NCBI GenBank assembly: GCA_025774845.1
Contig: JALGZP010000008.1
Span: forward strand, 1 to 51,619
DNA: 51,619 nt
From: a bacterium
GTDB taxonomy: Bacteria > Arandabacterota > Arandabacteria > Arandabacterales > Arandabacteraceae
Reading direction: 5' to 3'
The translations under genes were made by a program, and so were the position numbers. The notes beneath the pieces were generated by a model, which saw nothing but the letters and a program-made list of their open reading frames with translations, searched no databases and was not told the origin of the DNA. Position 1 is the first letter of the stretch, and the number at the start of each line of letters is the position of its first letter. Shown in pieces: positions 18,224 through 26,146 of this stretch.

Positions 18224-18886
18224 TCATCCTGACTTCTGTTCGAATTCGAAGTGGACACCGAGCCAACTGCCCTTGAAGCCGGCAGGGAGAGGGGGCAGTG
18301 GGCTTGAGCTATCAACCGCCCTGAGGGCGGATCTGTCGAATAAGTCAAACTCGGAGGTCTTCTCAATCTTGACATCCTTCAATCGTCCGTCCCTTGATAT
18401 CTTGAAGTAGACCGTGGACACGACACCTTCGGCAGCGCCTGCGACAGGTGGGGGAGACCAGTTGCTGCTTATCCTTTCCTTGACGATCTCAAGATAGTAG
18501 GCAAACCTGAAGTCCTTGTCATCGACGCGTACCTTCGATCCGGAACCGCTCTTTGCGGTGGTCTTTGCGGATGTGGACCTGGCGGGTTCGGTCGGTTTTG
18601 GTTTTGTCTCGTTCTTCGAGGGTGGTGCCTTCTTTGTCTCGGTCTTGCGGGTTTTCTTTTTGGGCTTGTAAGCCATCTTGGCCTTTGGCTCTTCCTTCTT
18701 GGGGATCACCTTCTCCTCTTTGGGGGGTGCCTTGACAACCTGTTTGGGGGCGGGACGTTCCTCGGTTACCAGTTTAACGCTGATTACCTCCGAGCTGAGG
18801 TACAGGGTCTTACGAAAGCCCGGTACGACTATCAGTACAATGAAAGCAAGATGCGCGACTGATGAGATTGCGAAGGATCTCTTCAC
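18224..18886 (-). CDS. tolA: TolA/TonB-like energy transducer
   Basis: A 220-residue inner-membrane protein. One N-terminal membrane segment (FAISSVAHLAFIVLIVVPGF) carries the S-x3-H motif that contacts TolQ. A long Lys/Pro/Glu-rich periplasmic spacer (about 45-120) comes next. The C-terminal TonB/TolA domain reads FAYYLEIVKERISSNWSPPP, then VYFKISRDGRLKDVKIEKTSE and SALRAVDSSSPLPPLP. It transmits proton-motive force from TolQR to the outer membrane. The domain is of the TonB-C type used in non-proteobacterial Tol systems. Start overlaps the tolR stop (ATGA). Confidence 0.88.
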   Translation of the reverse strand: MKRSFAISSVAHLAFIVLIVVPGFRKTLYLSSEVISVKLVTEERPAPKQVVKAPPKEEKVIPKKEEPKAKMAYKPKKKTRKTETKKAPPSKNETKPKPTEPARSTSAKTTAKSGSGSKVRVDDKDFRFAYYLEIVKERISSNWSPPPVAGAAEGVVSTVYFKISRDGRLKDVKIEKTSEFDLFDRSALRAVDSSSPLPPLPAGFKGSWLGVHFEFEQKSG

Positions 18887-19290
18887 CGCCAGCGTGCCTT
18901 TTCATCGAGTTCCGTTATGAGACCGACATCCTGAATCCCCGACTTCCTCGTCATGTCGAGCACCTTTATCACAGCACCATAGGGAACAGCCTGGTCCGCC
19001 CTTATCAGGATGCCCTTCTTGCCGTCCTTGAGAGCCTTTGAGAGCTCACCGGGCAGGACCGACAGGGGTATCGCCTTATCCTCGATCATGATCGTGGCGT
19101 CCTTCCTGATTGTTATGGTCAAATTGCCCTTTGTCTCGATTGATTTCGAGGCTGCTTTGGGAAGGTTAACCTGGATCCCCATCTGCATGAGCGGGGAGGT
19201 GATCATGAAGATTATCAGGAGGACCAGCGTAACATCGACGAGCGAAGTGACGTTTATCTCAGACAGAGACTTTTGGGGCGTTAAGTTCAC
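18883..19290 (-). CDS. tolR: TolR/ExbD biopolymer transport protein
   Basis: A 135-residue protein with one membrane segment (VTSLVDVTLVLLIIFMIT). It contains the essential Asp in the L-V-D-V motif that carries protons through the TolQR motor. The periplasmic domain follows: VNLPKAAS, KGILIRADQAVPYGAVIKVLD and IQDVGLIT, all usual for ExbD/TolR. It overlaps tolQ by 32 bases and tolA by 4, so the three should be made in step. Confidence 0.92.
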   Translation of the reverse strand: MNLTPQKSLSEINVTSLVDVTLVLLIIFMITSPLMQMGIQVNLPKAASKSIETKGNLTITIRKDATIMIEDKAIPLSVLPGELSKALKDGKKGILIRADQAVPYGAVIKVLDMTRKSGIQDVGLITELDEKARWR

Positions 19291-19984
19291 GCAGTATCTC
19301 CTTCTCGATGCCCTCGCTTACGCGTGGTATGAAAGAGTCCATCTGAGATCTCTCACGGCGGATGCTGTTGACAAGATAGTTGTAGGCGACAAGTGCCGGA
19401 ATCGCCGCGCCAAGTCCGAACACGGTTGTAATCAGCGCCTCGGCAACACCTGAACCCACCACGGTCAGGCTCGCAGAACCCATCTGGCCCATACTCAGGA
19501 ACGAATTCATCACGCCCCAGACCGTTCCGAACAGGCCCAGAAAGGGTGATACGCTTGCAGTCGTCGCGAGGAAACCAAGGTTGCGCTCCATCCCGTCGAT
19601 CTGGTCGAGTGCGGCCCGCTCCATTGCGCTCTTTGCGGACTCGGCGATCGTCCGCGCATGTGACTCCTCCACGGAAGAAAGCGCTGCCAGGTCTTTCTCG
19701 ACAGACGTCGCACCCTCAACCATGAGGTGGGGGAGATTGGATTCCTCGAACCCCCGCCCGTGGCGCGAGGCTTCAAAGATGGAGAAATCCCGCGGAAGCG
19801 CCGAGAGAAACTGCTTGCCGTGCCTGGTGCACTTTCTGAAGGCACGGAACTTATCGATAGCAATCGCCCACGAGATGATGGAGAGGACGATAAGTATGGC
19901 CAAGACGAGCTTAGCCACGATGCCTGCGCCAAGTATGATGTCGCCGACACCCGACTTCAGCAAAACGGTACAAACAACTGTCAC
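19259..19984 (-). CDS. tolQ: TolQ/ExbB proton channel subunit
   Basis: A 241-residue inner-membrane protein with three membrane segments. The family core is LGFLATTASVSPFLGLFGTV and WGVMNSFLS, then VGSGVAEALITTVFGL and AAIPALVAYNYLVN. It forms the pentameric proton channel with TolR. The frame is open further upstream, but GTG 19984 is preferred: GAGGAAGG lies 9 bases ahead of it and it gives the usual short N-terminus. First gene of the minus-strand tol operon, divergent from the hdr operon. Confidence 0.9.
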   Translation of the reverse strand: MTVVCTVLLKSGVGDIILGAGIVAKLVLAILIVLSIISWAIAIDKFRAFRKCTRHGKQFLSALPRDFSIFEASRHGRGFEESNLPHLMVEGATSVEKDLAALSSVEESHARTIAESAKSAMERAALDQIDGMERNLGFLATTASVSPFLGLFGTVWGVMNSFLSMGQMGSASLTVVGSGVAEALITTVFGLGAAIPALVAYNYLVNSIRRERSQMDSFIPRVSEGIEKEILRELNAPKVSV

Positions 19985-20051
19985 GGTCCGGTACCTTCCT
20001 CTTTGTTTGAGGCAGACTATGCATACCGGCGCCGCTTCGATGGGCAATCCT

Positions 20052-20081
20052 ACGTTATTGAAATATGGGGCCGTTTGTCAA
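20052..20081 (-). promoter_or_regulatory. Weak candidate promoter for the tol operon
   Basis: On the minus strand a perfect TTGACA (20081-20076) is followed 18 bases later by TAACGT (20057-20052), a poor -10. It lies about 70 bases before tolQ. No better minus-strand pair was seen in the intergenic region. Confidence 0.25.
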
Positions 20082-20116
20082 GACAATTGTGGGCTTCCCA
20101 TGCGCTAACAAACATA

Positions 20117-20146
20117 TTGACAATTAGCCGATTCAAGTGGTATCTT
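20117..20146 (+). promoter_or_regulatory. Promoter of the HdrCBA-Frd-like operon
   Basis: A perfect TTGACA (20117-20122), an 18-base spacer and TATCTT (20141-20146, 4 of 6) lie about 60 bases before the HdrC-like ATG. The -10 box is inside the loop of the inverted repeat at 20131-20155, which would let a bound repressor block it. Confidence 0.5.
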
Positions 20147-20155
20147 CACTTGAAT
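20131..20155. promoter_or_regulatory. Operator-like 9-bp inverted repeat over the -10 box
   Basis: ATTCAAGTG, 7 bases, then CACTTGAAT: a perfect 9-bp inverted repeat. The half-site spacing (16 bases centre to centre) allows a dimeric helix-turn-helix regulator to bind. It overlaps the -10 of the hdr operon, so repression is the simplest reading. The regulator is not encoded nearby. Confidence 0.5.
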
Positions 20156-20204
20156 AATTCTGTCATTTCGGGATGCAAAACCTGGAGAATGGAGACACCT
20201 TAAG

Positions 20205-20624
20205 ATGTGCCCAACCCGAGTCAGTTTGTCCAGAGAGAACGTAAAGGGCGATTTTGTTCAGCTCGTCAATGAGATAAGCGGCCAGAACGTTCTAAACTGT
20301 TATCAATGCGGAAGATGCTCTTCCGGCTGTCCACTCACGTTTGCCATGAGACTTCTGCCGAACCAGGTGATTCGGCTCGTCCAGCTCGGACTTCAGGAAG
20401 AGGCCCTTGAGACCAATACGATCTGGGTTTGCGCATCGTGTCTCACGTGCCACGCAAGGTGTCCGAGGGGCGTCGATCTGGCAAAAGTAATGGAAGCGTT
20501 GCGCGCGATAGGACTCAGACCCGGAACTCACGACAGGATTAAACCCGAAGATCTGCCACCTGAGACCCTCGCCAAGTTACCTCAACAGGCACTTGTCAGT
20601 GGGTTGAGGAAGTTCACCAAATAA
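20205..20624 (+). CDS. hdrC: HdrC-like iron-sulfur subunit
   Basis: A 139-residue soluble protein with two [4Fe-4S] motifs, CYQCGRCSSGCP (near 32) and CASCLTCHARCP (near 76). This is the arrangement of heterodisulfide reductase subunit C, which passes electrons from HdrA to HdrB. The stretch LPNQVIRLVQLGLQEEAL between the motifs is typical. No membrane segment is present. It is the first gene of a five-gene plus-strand operon; the HdrB-like gene follows after 25 bases. Confidence 0.9.
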   Translation: MCPTRVSLSRENVKGDFVQLVNEISGQNVLNCYQCGRCSSGCPLTFAMRLLPNQVIRLVQLGLQEEALETNTIWVCASCLTCHARCPRGVDLAKVMEALRAIGLRPGTHDRIKPEDLPPETLAKLPQQALVSGLRKFTK

Positions 20625-20649
20625 ACTGTCAGTGGCTGAGGAGGTCAAG

Positions 20650-21564
20650 ATGGAGATTGCATATTTCCCCGGTTGCACTCTGAGAGCCAGTGCGATTGGG
20701 CTTGACGACTCTGTTAGAGATACGGCTGCGGCGTTCGGCTTTGACTTTAAGGAGGTACCTGATTGGACCTGCTGCGGAGCCACCTTCAACCTCGCAGTCG
20801 ATAACATAATGGCCCTCGCTCCGCCCATAAGAATTCTCGCCAACGCAAAGACCGTAGGTGACCGGGTTGTGACCGTGTGCGCAGGCTGTTACAACGTGCT
20901 TAAGCGCGCGAACTACACGGTGAGGAATGACGCGGAGAAGAGGAAGAAGATCTCCGACTTCATCGAGATGGAGTACGAAGGTGATGTCGAGGTCGTGCAT
21001 TACATTGAATTCTTAAGGGACGATGTGGGATTCGACAGGATTGGGAAGGAACTCAAGAAGAAGCTCGACCAGGTCAAGGTTGCTCCCTACTATGGGTGCC
21101 AGCTCCTGAGACCGGAGGAGGAGCTTCAGTTCGACGATGCCGAGGATCCCATGCTGATGGACGATCTCCTGAAGGCCATGGGCTGCGACGTAATCGATTT
21201 CCCCCACAAGGTGGAATGCTGCGGTGCGTTTCTCACGGTCTGTACCGATCTCGAAGCGCGCAGTGCTGCAAAGGATGATGACACCGGCGGCGCCGTCAGC
21301 GAGTGTTCATACACGATCCTGGATGCGGCGGTGAAGAGGGGGGCGGACTTCGTCGTCCTGTCGTGCCCGCTTTGCCTTTATAATCTTGATTCCGCTCAGG
21401 ACGCGATCGAAAAAGAGCACCACGGTTTCAAGAAGATCCCGATCATATATTTCTCTCAGTTGCTTGCAGTTGCATTGGGACTCGATCCCAAGAAGTATGC
21501 GCTTGATAGCGCGCATCACTACGTTGATCCGTCAGGAGTAGTTAAGGCCAAGGTCTTGTCATGA
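20650..21564 (+). CDS. hdrB: HdrB-like subunit with two CCG domains
   Basis: A 304-residue soluble protein made of two cysteine-rich CCG domains. The first has FPGC, WTCCGAT and CAGCYN; the second has YYGCQL, ECCGAF and SCPLC. Both sets look complete, so two noncubane [4Fe-4S] clusters, as in methanogen HdrB, are possible. That subunit is where the disulfide is reduced. A bacterium would lack coenzyme M/B heterodisulfide unless shown otherwise, so the substrate is open. ATG 20650 is chosen because GAGGAGG (20638-20644) lies 5 bases upstream; a GTG at 20632 precedes that site. Confidence 0.9.
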   Translation: MEIAYFPGCTLRASAIGLDDSVRDTAAAFGFDFKEVPDWTCCGATFNLAVDNIMALAPPIRILANAKTVGDRVVTVCAGCYNVLKRANYTVRNDAEKRKKISDFIEMEYEGDVEVVHYIEFLRDDVGFDRIGKELKKKLDQVKVAPYYGCQLLRPEEELQFDDAEDPMLMDDLLKAMGCDVIDFPHKVECCGAFLTVCTDLEARSAAKDDDTGGAVSECSYTILDAAVKRGADFVVLSCPLCLYNLDSAQDAIEKEHHGFKKIPIIYFSQLLAVALGLDPKKYALDSAHHYVDPSGVVKAKVLS

Positions 21565-21580
21565 CATGTGAGGTAACGAC

Positions 21581-23557
21581 ATGAAACGCATCGGAGTTTT
21601 CATCTGCCACTGCGGCTCCAACATTGCAGGGACGCTCGACATTGACAGAATCATCGAAACGACCAAGACCTTCCCGGGGGTTGTTCAAGCCGAGGATTAC
21701 AAATACCTGTGTTCCGATCCCGGTCAGAACTTGGTGCAGAAGATGATTGAGGCCCATAAGCTGGATGCGGTTGTTATTTCTGCATGCACACCCAGCCTGC
21801 ATGAGCCCACTTTCAGGAAGGCTGCCGAGATGGTCGGGATGAACCCGTACCAGGTCGAGATCGCGAACATACGAGAGCAGTGCAGCTGGGTCCACGATGA
21901 CACCCCGACGGCGACCGACAAGGCGATCAAGATGATAAGAAGTATCGTCGAGAAGGTCAGACTCAATGAGTCGCTCGAGCCTATAACGGCACCTCTGACC
22001 AAGAAGGCGCTCGTAATAGGTGGCGGCATCAGCGGTATCCAGGCGGCGCTCGACATAGCCAACAGCGGCTACGAAGTGATCGTTGTCGAACGGGAGCCCT
22101 CGATCGGGGGACACATGGCGCAGCTCTCGGAGACGTTCCCTACCCTGGACTGCTCCCAGTGCATATTAACCCCCAAGATGGTGGAGTTGAATCTTCATCC
22201 GAAGGTCACAATCCATACATATTCCGAAATCGAAAGCCTCGGCGGCTACATCGGCAACTTCAAGGTCGGTATCAGGAAGCGGGCGAAGTCGGTCGATCAC
22301 GTGAGATGCACAAGCTGCGGGTTGTGCTATGAGAAGTGCCCGGTGAAGAGGCCTAGTGAGTTCGAGCGCGGTCTTGCCAAGCGCAAAGCGATCTATGTGC
22401 CGTTTCCCCAGGCGATACCCAACAAGCCTGTGATAGACAGGGAGAACTGCCTTAAGTTCACCAAGGATGCATGCGGTAACTGTGAGAAGGTTTGCCCGAC
22501 AACCGCCGTTGATTTCACGCAACAGGACGAGATCATTGAAGAGGAAGTGGGAGCTATCGTCGTCGCCTCGGGTTATGATCTCTACGCAACGGCCGAGCTT
22601 CGGGAATACGGCGGCGGCAAGGTGCCGGACGTGGTAGACGGACTTCAATTCGAGCGCTTGCTCTCGGCATCAGGCCCTACACAGGGCGAGATACTGCGGC
22701 CGTCGGACGGAAAGGTCGCCAAAGAGGTGGTCTTCGTCCAGTGCGCGGGATCGCGTGATACCGAGAGAGGAAAGCCCTATTGCTCGAAGATATGCTGTAT
22801 GTACACCGCCAAGCACGCAATGCTTTACAAGCATAAGGTGCATGACGGCCAGGCCTACATTTTCTATATCGACGTAAGGGCCGGTGGTAAGGGTTATGAG
22901 GAGTTCTACCAGAGGGGTGTGGACGAGGACGGCACCGTGTATCTCAGGGGTAAGGTATCGAGAATATTCCAGGACGGCGATAAGGTAATGGTCTGGGGAT
23001 CGGATACGCTTACCGGCAAAAAGGTTGAGATAGCAGCGGACATGGTCGTGCTTGCTCCTGCGACCGTACCGAGCGTGGGAACTGAGGATCTGGCCCGTGA
23101 GCTTAAGATCCAGGTCGACATAGACGGTTTCCTCTCCGAGGTTCATCCCAAGCTCAGACCTGTCGAGAGTATCACTACCGGGTTCTACCTGGCGGGAGCG
23201 GGCCAGGCACCCAAGGACATTCCTGAGGCTGTCGCACAAGCGGGCGGAGCGGCGAGCAAGGTTGTGGCGCTGTTCTCAGGCGACCTTGTCCACAGGGATC
23301 CCATGATCGTCGGGGTGGTGGAGGACACGTGCAGCGGATGTGGTGTCTGCGTCGGTGTCTGCCCCTATAGTGCAAGAGAGCTTGATACAGAGAAGAAGAA
23401 AGTCAAAGTGGTCGAGGTTCTTTGTGAGGGGTGCGGAGCGTGCGGGGCGGCCTGTCCCACGGGCTCGGCCCAGCAGAAGAACCTGACCGATGCACAGATA
23501 ATAAGTATGGTCGGAGCCAGTCTTGGAGAGAGCTCCGAAAGCCCGGATTCCAAATAG
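21581..23557 (+). CDS. hdrA: HdrA-like FAD and iron-sulfur subunit
   Basis: A 658-residue soluble flavoprotein. In order: an N-terminal HdrA domain (FICHCGSNIAG, then ISACTPSLHEPTFR), an FAD-binding Rossmann motif (ALVIGGGISGIQAALDIA, near 150), the HdrA motif TLDCSQCILTPKM, and an inserted ferredoxin-like part with CTSCGLCYEKCP and CGNCEKVCP. A second flavin region contains CAGSRDTERGKPYCSKICCM. Two C-terminal [4Fe-4S] motifs follow (CSGCGVCVGVCP and CEGCGACGAACP). HdrA is the bifurcating flavin subunit of HdrABC complexes. The gene lies directly between the HdrB-like and FrdB-like genes. No MvhD-like or FlxABCD-like gene is next to it. Confidence 0.92.
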   Translation: MKRIGVFICHCGSNIAGTLDIDRIIETTKTFPGVVQAEDYKYLCSDPGQNLVQKMIEAHKLDAVVISACTPSLHEPTFRKAAEMVGMNPYQVEIANIREQCSWVHDDTPTATDKAIKMIRSIVEKVRLNESLEPITAPLTKKALVIGGGISGIQAALDIANSGYEVIVVEREPSIGGHMAQLSETFPTLDCSQCILTPKMVELNLHPKVTIHTYSEIESLGGYIGNFKVGIRKRAKSVDHVRCTSCGLCYEKCPVKRPSEFERGLAKRKAIYVPFPQAIPNKPVIDRENCLKFTKDACGNCEKVCPTTAVDFTQQDEIIEEEVGAIVVASGYDLYATAELREYGGGKVPDVVDGLQFERLLSASGPTQGEILRPSDGKVAKEVVFVQCAGSRDTERGKPYCSKICCMYTAKHAMLYKHKVHDGQAYIFYIDVRAGGKGYEEFYQRGVDEDGTVYLRGKVSRIFQDGDKVMVWGSDTLTGKKVEIAADMVVLAPATVPSVGTEDLARELKIQVDIDGFLSEVHPKLRPVESITTGFYLAGAGQAPKDIPEAVAQAGGAASKVVALFSGDLVHRDPMIVGVVEDTCSGCGVCVGVCPYSARELDTEKKKVKVVEVLCEGCGACGAACPTGSAQQKNLTDAQIISMVGASLGESSESPDSK

Positions 23558-23581
23558 GCTTGTGAGAAGGTGAGGTAAGCC

Positions 23582-24364
23582 ATGGCAGCAAAGACATCAG
23601 GCAAAGCCGGCAACGCGGCTGTGGATGAGTCGCCGGCCGGGATGGTCAAGATCTATATCATGGGAAAGCAGTACGCGGTTCCCGAGGGCCTTACCATTCA
23701 GAAGGCCCTGGAGTATGCCGGTCTGACACTGCTCAGGGGCTGTGGCTGCCGCGGTGGTTTCTGCGGCGCTTGCGGCACCGTCTACCGGACAGAGGGTGAC
23801 TACAAGCTCAAGGTCGCGCTTGCGTGCCAGACGGTCGTCGAGGACGGTATGTATCTTACACAGATCCCGTTCTATCCGGCCAACAAAGCCATCTATGATA
23901 TCGAAAAACTTACTCCGTCTCTGGAATCACTGGTGCAGGCTTACCCCGAATTCATGCGATGCGTCCAGTGCAACACGTGCAGGAAAGTGTGTCCCCAGGA
24001 CATCGAGGTCATGCAGTACATGGCAACCGCGATGAGGGGAGATATCGCAAAGACTGCCGATCTCTCGTTTGATTGCATCATGTGCGGATTGTGTGCAAGC
24101 AGGTGCCCCGCCGACACGGTGCAGTACTATGTGGGTATACTTGCCCGCCGGCTCTACGGTAAGTACGTCGCGCCTGAAGCCAAACACCTTGCCGATCGGC
24201 TGGGGGAGCTAGACACGGGCAAGTTTGATAAAGAGATCGACGATATGATCAAGATGAAGCAGGAAGATCTCAGGAAACTTTACGACACGCGGGATATCGA
24301 GCCCGCTGAAGAGACTACCGAAACCGAGGCGGTTTCCGCCACTGAGGCCGGCACCGACAAATGA
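23582..24364 (+). CDS. FrdB/SdhB/TfrB-like iron-sulfur protein
   Basis: A 260-residue soluble protein. A [2Fe-2S] domain (GCGCRGGFCGACGTVYR, near 55) is followed by two [4Fe-4S] motifs, CVQCNTCRKVCP (near 126) and CIMCGLCASRCP (near 162). This is the order of fumarate-reductase-type or thiol:fumarate-reductase-type B subunits. In the methanogen enzyme TfrB, an HdrB-like half is fused to the end; here HdrB is a separate gene upstream. The C-terminus is an acidic Glu/Thr-rich tail with no function I can assign. It lies 24 bases after hdrA and 12 bases before the flavoprotein gene. Confidence 0.82.
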   Translation: MAAKTSGKAGNAAVDESPAGMVKIYIMGKQYAVPEGLTIQKALEYAGLTLLRGCGCRGGFCGACGTVYRTEGDYKLKVALACQTVVEDGMYLTQIPFYPANKAIYDIEKLTPSLESLVQAYPEFMRCVQCNTCRKVCPQDIEVMQYMATAMRGDIAKTADLSFDCIMCGLCASRCPADTVQYYVGILARRLYGKYVAPEAKHLADRLGELDTGKFDKEIDDMIKMKQEDLRKLYDTRDIEPAEETTETEAVSATEAGTDK

Positions 24365-24376
24365 GGAGGATGTGAG

Positions 24377-26044
24377 ATGGCAAACCAGCCGAGTACAGAT
24401 CCCTATCCGAAACACATGCGGGAGGCCATAAAAAAGGTTGAGGCAACACGCACCCGCCGGATGTCAGAGGATTTCCCGGTGCTGAGTGCTGATGATAAGG
24501 CCTCACTTCTCAAGAAGTTCCACCCCGACCACAAGGCTGGAGAGCTGGTGGACATAAAGGTCGGTCCGAGCAAGGGCGAGAAGTCCTTTAAAGAGATCGA
24601 GTCCGTAATACAGGCGTACAGCCGCGTAGATCCTAAGGGTTTCGATCTTTCCAAGATAGACTTCGATGTCGATGTTCTCGTGATCGGAGGCGGTGGGGCA
24701 GGTTCTTCAGCGGCCCTCGTTGCCAATGAAGCCGGAGCCAAGGTTTTGCTCGTAACCAAACTGCGTCTCGGAGATGCGAATACGATGATGGCGCAGGGTG
24801 GCATCCAGGCGGCCGATAAGTCGAACGATCCACCGTCACAGCACTTTCTCGATGTGATGGGTGGCGGGCACTACCACAACTTCCCCGAGCTCGTAAAAGC
24901 GCTGGTGCTTGATGCGCCCTACGTGATGAAGTGGCTTCAGGATCTGGGTGCGATGTTTGACAAGGAAAACGACGGGACGTACATCACCATCCACGGCGGC
25001 GGTACTTCAAGGAAGAGGATGCATGCCGCGCGTGATTATAGCGGCGCCGAGATAATGAGGACTCTTAAGGATGAGGTGATCAACAAGGGTATCGAGGTGC
25101 TCGAGTTTTCCTCCGCGATCGAACTCCTCAAGGACGAGGAAGGAAAATGCGCCGGCGCGATTCTCTACAACATGGAAACCGAAGAGCATTTCGTATGCCG
25201 TGCGAAGACCACCGTGATTGCGACCGGCGGTGCGGGCCGTTTGCATGTGCAAGGGTTCCCGACCAGTAACCACTACGGAGCCACGGCGGACGGGATCGTA
25301 CTCGCCTACAGGGCAGGCGCGCCGTTCGTGTTCATGGATGCGATCCAGTACCATCCGACCGGGTCGGCCTATCCCGAGCAGATACTCGGACTCCTTGTCA
25401 CCGAGAAGGTGAGGGGTCTGGGTGCGCAGCTGATCAATATCGATGGCGACCAGTTCGTATACCCGCTTGAGACAAGGGACGTTGTCTCCTCGGCGATCAT
25501 ACGGGAGTGCGGCGAACGAAGTAAGGGCACAAAGACCCTATCGGACGTCTATGGCATCTGGCTGGATTCGCCCATGATCGAGTTGAAACACGGCAAGGGT
25601 GCGATAAAGAAGGCGTTGCCGGCGATGGCAAGGCAGTATGAGCGCTGTGATATAGACATGACAAAGGATCCGATCCTTATCTATCCTACCCAGCACTATC
25701 AGAACGGTGGGGTGAAGATAAACGCAGATGCCGAGAGCGATGTTCCGAACCTGTTTATCGCCGGTGAGGCGACAGGCGGTGTGCATGGAAGAAACAGGCT
25801 GATGGGTAATTCGCTTCTCGACATACTTGTTTTCGGAAGGAGAGCCGGAAAGAACGCTGCTGCCCGCTCAAAGGATACCAAGGCGGGCAAACTCAGCATG
25901 AATCATGTGGATACATTCCACAAGGAACTTAAGAGCGCGGGCATTCCGGAGGACCGGATTTCCCCGGCGCTCCTGCCTGATTACAGAAGGCCTGAAACGG
26001 TGGAGCGACAGAAGGGTCAGGTACCGCTGAGCGGGCGCGTCTGA
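24377..26044 (+). CDS. Fumarate-reductase-like flavoprotein (FrdA/TfrA-like, soluble)
   Basis: A 555-residue flavoprotein. An unusual N-terminal extension of about 95 residues precedes the FAD motif VDVLVIGGGGAGSSAA. Family landmarks are MMAQGGIQAA, MDAIQYHPTGSAYPEQ, EKVRGLGAQL, RDVVSSAIIRE, THYQNGG-type (QHYQNGGVKIN) and LFIAGEATGGVHGRNRLMG. The His that holds FAD covalently in membrane Sdh/Frd (S-H-T-x-x-A-Q-G-G) is Asn135 here (A-N-T-M-M-A-Q-G-G), so FAD should be noncovalent, as in TfrA and NadB. The Glu of the usual R-G-E-G is Leu. No FrdC/D membrane anchor follows. SD AGGAGG lies 7 bases before the ATG. NadB is less likely given the operon. Confidence 0.82.
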   Translation: MANQPSTDPYPKHMREAIKKVEATRTRRMSEDFPVLSADDKASLLKKFHPDHKAGELVDIKVGPSKGEKSFKEIESVIQAYSRVDPKGFDLSKIDFDVDVLVIGGGGAGSSAALVANEAGAKVLLVTKLRLGDANTMMAQGGIQAADKSNDPPSQHFLDVMGGGHYHNFPELVKALVLDAPYVMKWLQDLGAMFDKENDGTYITIHGGGTSRKRMHAARDYSGAEIMRTLKDEVINKGIEVLEFSSAIELLKDEEGKCAGAILYNMETEEHFVCRAKTTVIATGGAGRLHVQGFPTSNHYGATADGIVLAYRAGAPFVFMDAIQYHPTGSAYPEQILGLLVTEKVRGLGAQLINIDGDQFVYPLETRDVVSSAIIRECGERSKGTKTLSDVYGIWLDSPMIELKHGKGAIKKALPAMARQYERCDIDMTKDPILIYPTQHYQNGGVKINADAESDVPNLFIAGEATGGVHGRNRLMGNSLLDILVFGRRAGKNAAARSKDTKAGKLSMNHVDTFHKELKSAGIPEDRISPALLPDYRRPETVERQKGQVPLSGRV

Positions 26045-26057
26045 CCTTTTGGGGTGC

Positions 26058-26086
26058 TTGACACGTCGTTGGAGGTGTGTTAGCTT
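26058..26086 (+). promoter_or_regulatory. Candidate promoter of the EF-G-like gene
   Basis: A perfect TTGACA (26058-26063), a 17-base spacer and TAGCTT (26081-26086, 3 of 6) lie about 60 bases before the start of the EF-G-like gene. It suggests the hdr operon ends at 26044 and a new transcript begins. Confidence 0.4.
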
Positions 26087-26146
26087 CCCGACATATTTCG
26101 CGATTTCCTTTCTACGGGTTTAGACCTTTCGATGGGGGAGATGCAG

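Noticed and set aside
22670-23239. Open frame of 189 codons antisense to the HdrA-like gene
   Set aside because: Shadow of hdrA. No ribosome site or family motif.
24377-26044. Reading the flavoprotein as SdhA of the respiratory succinate dehydrogenase
   Set aside because: No SdhC/D anchor follows, the covalent-FAD His is absent and the operon begins with HdrCBA.
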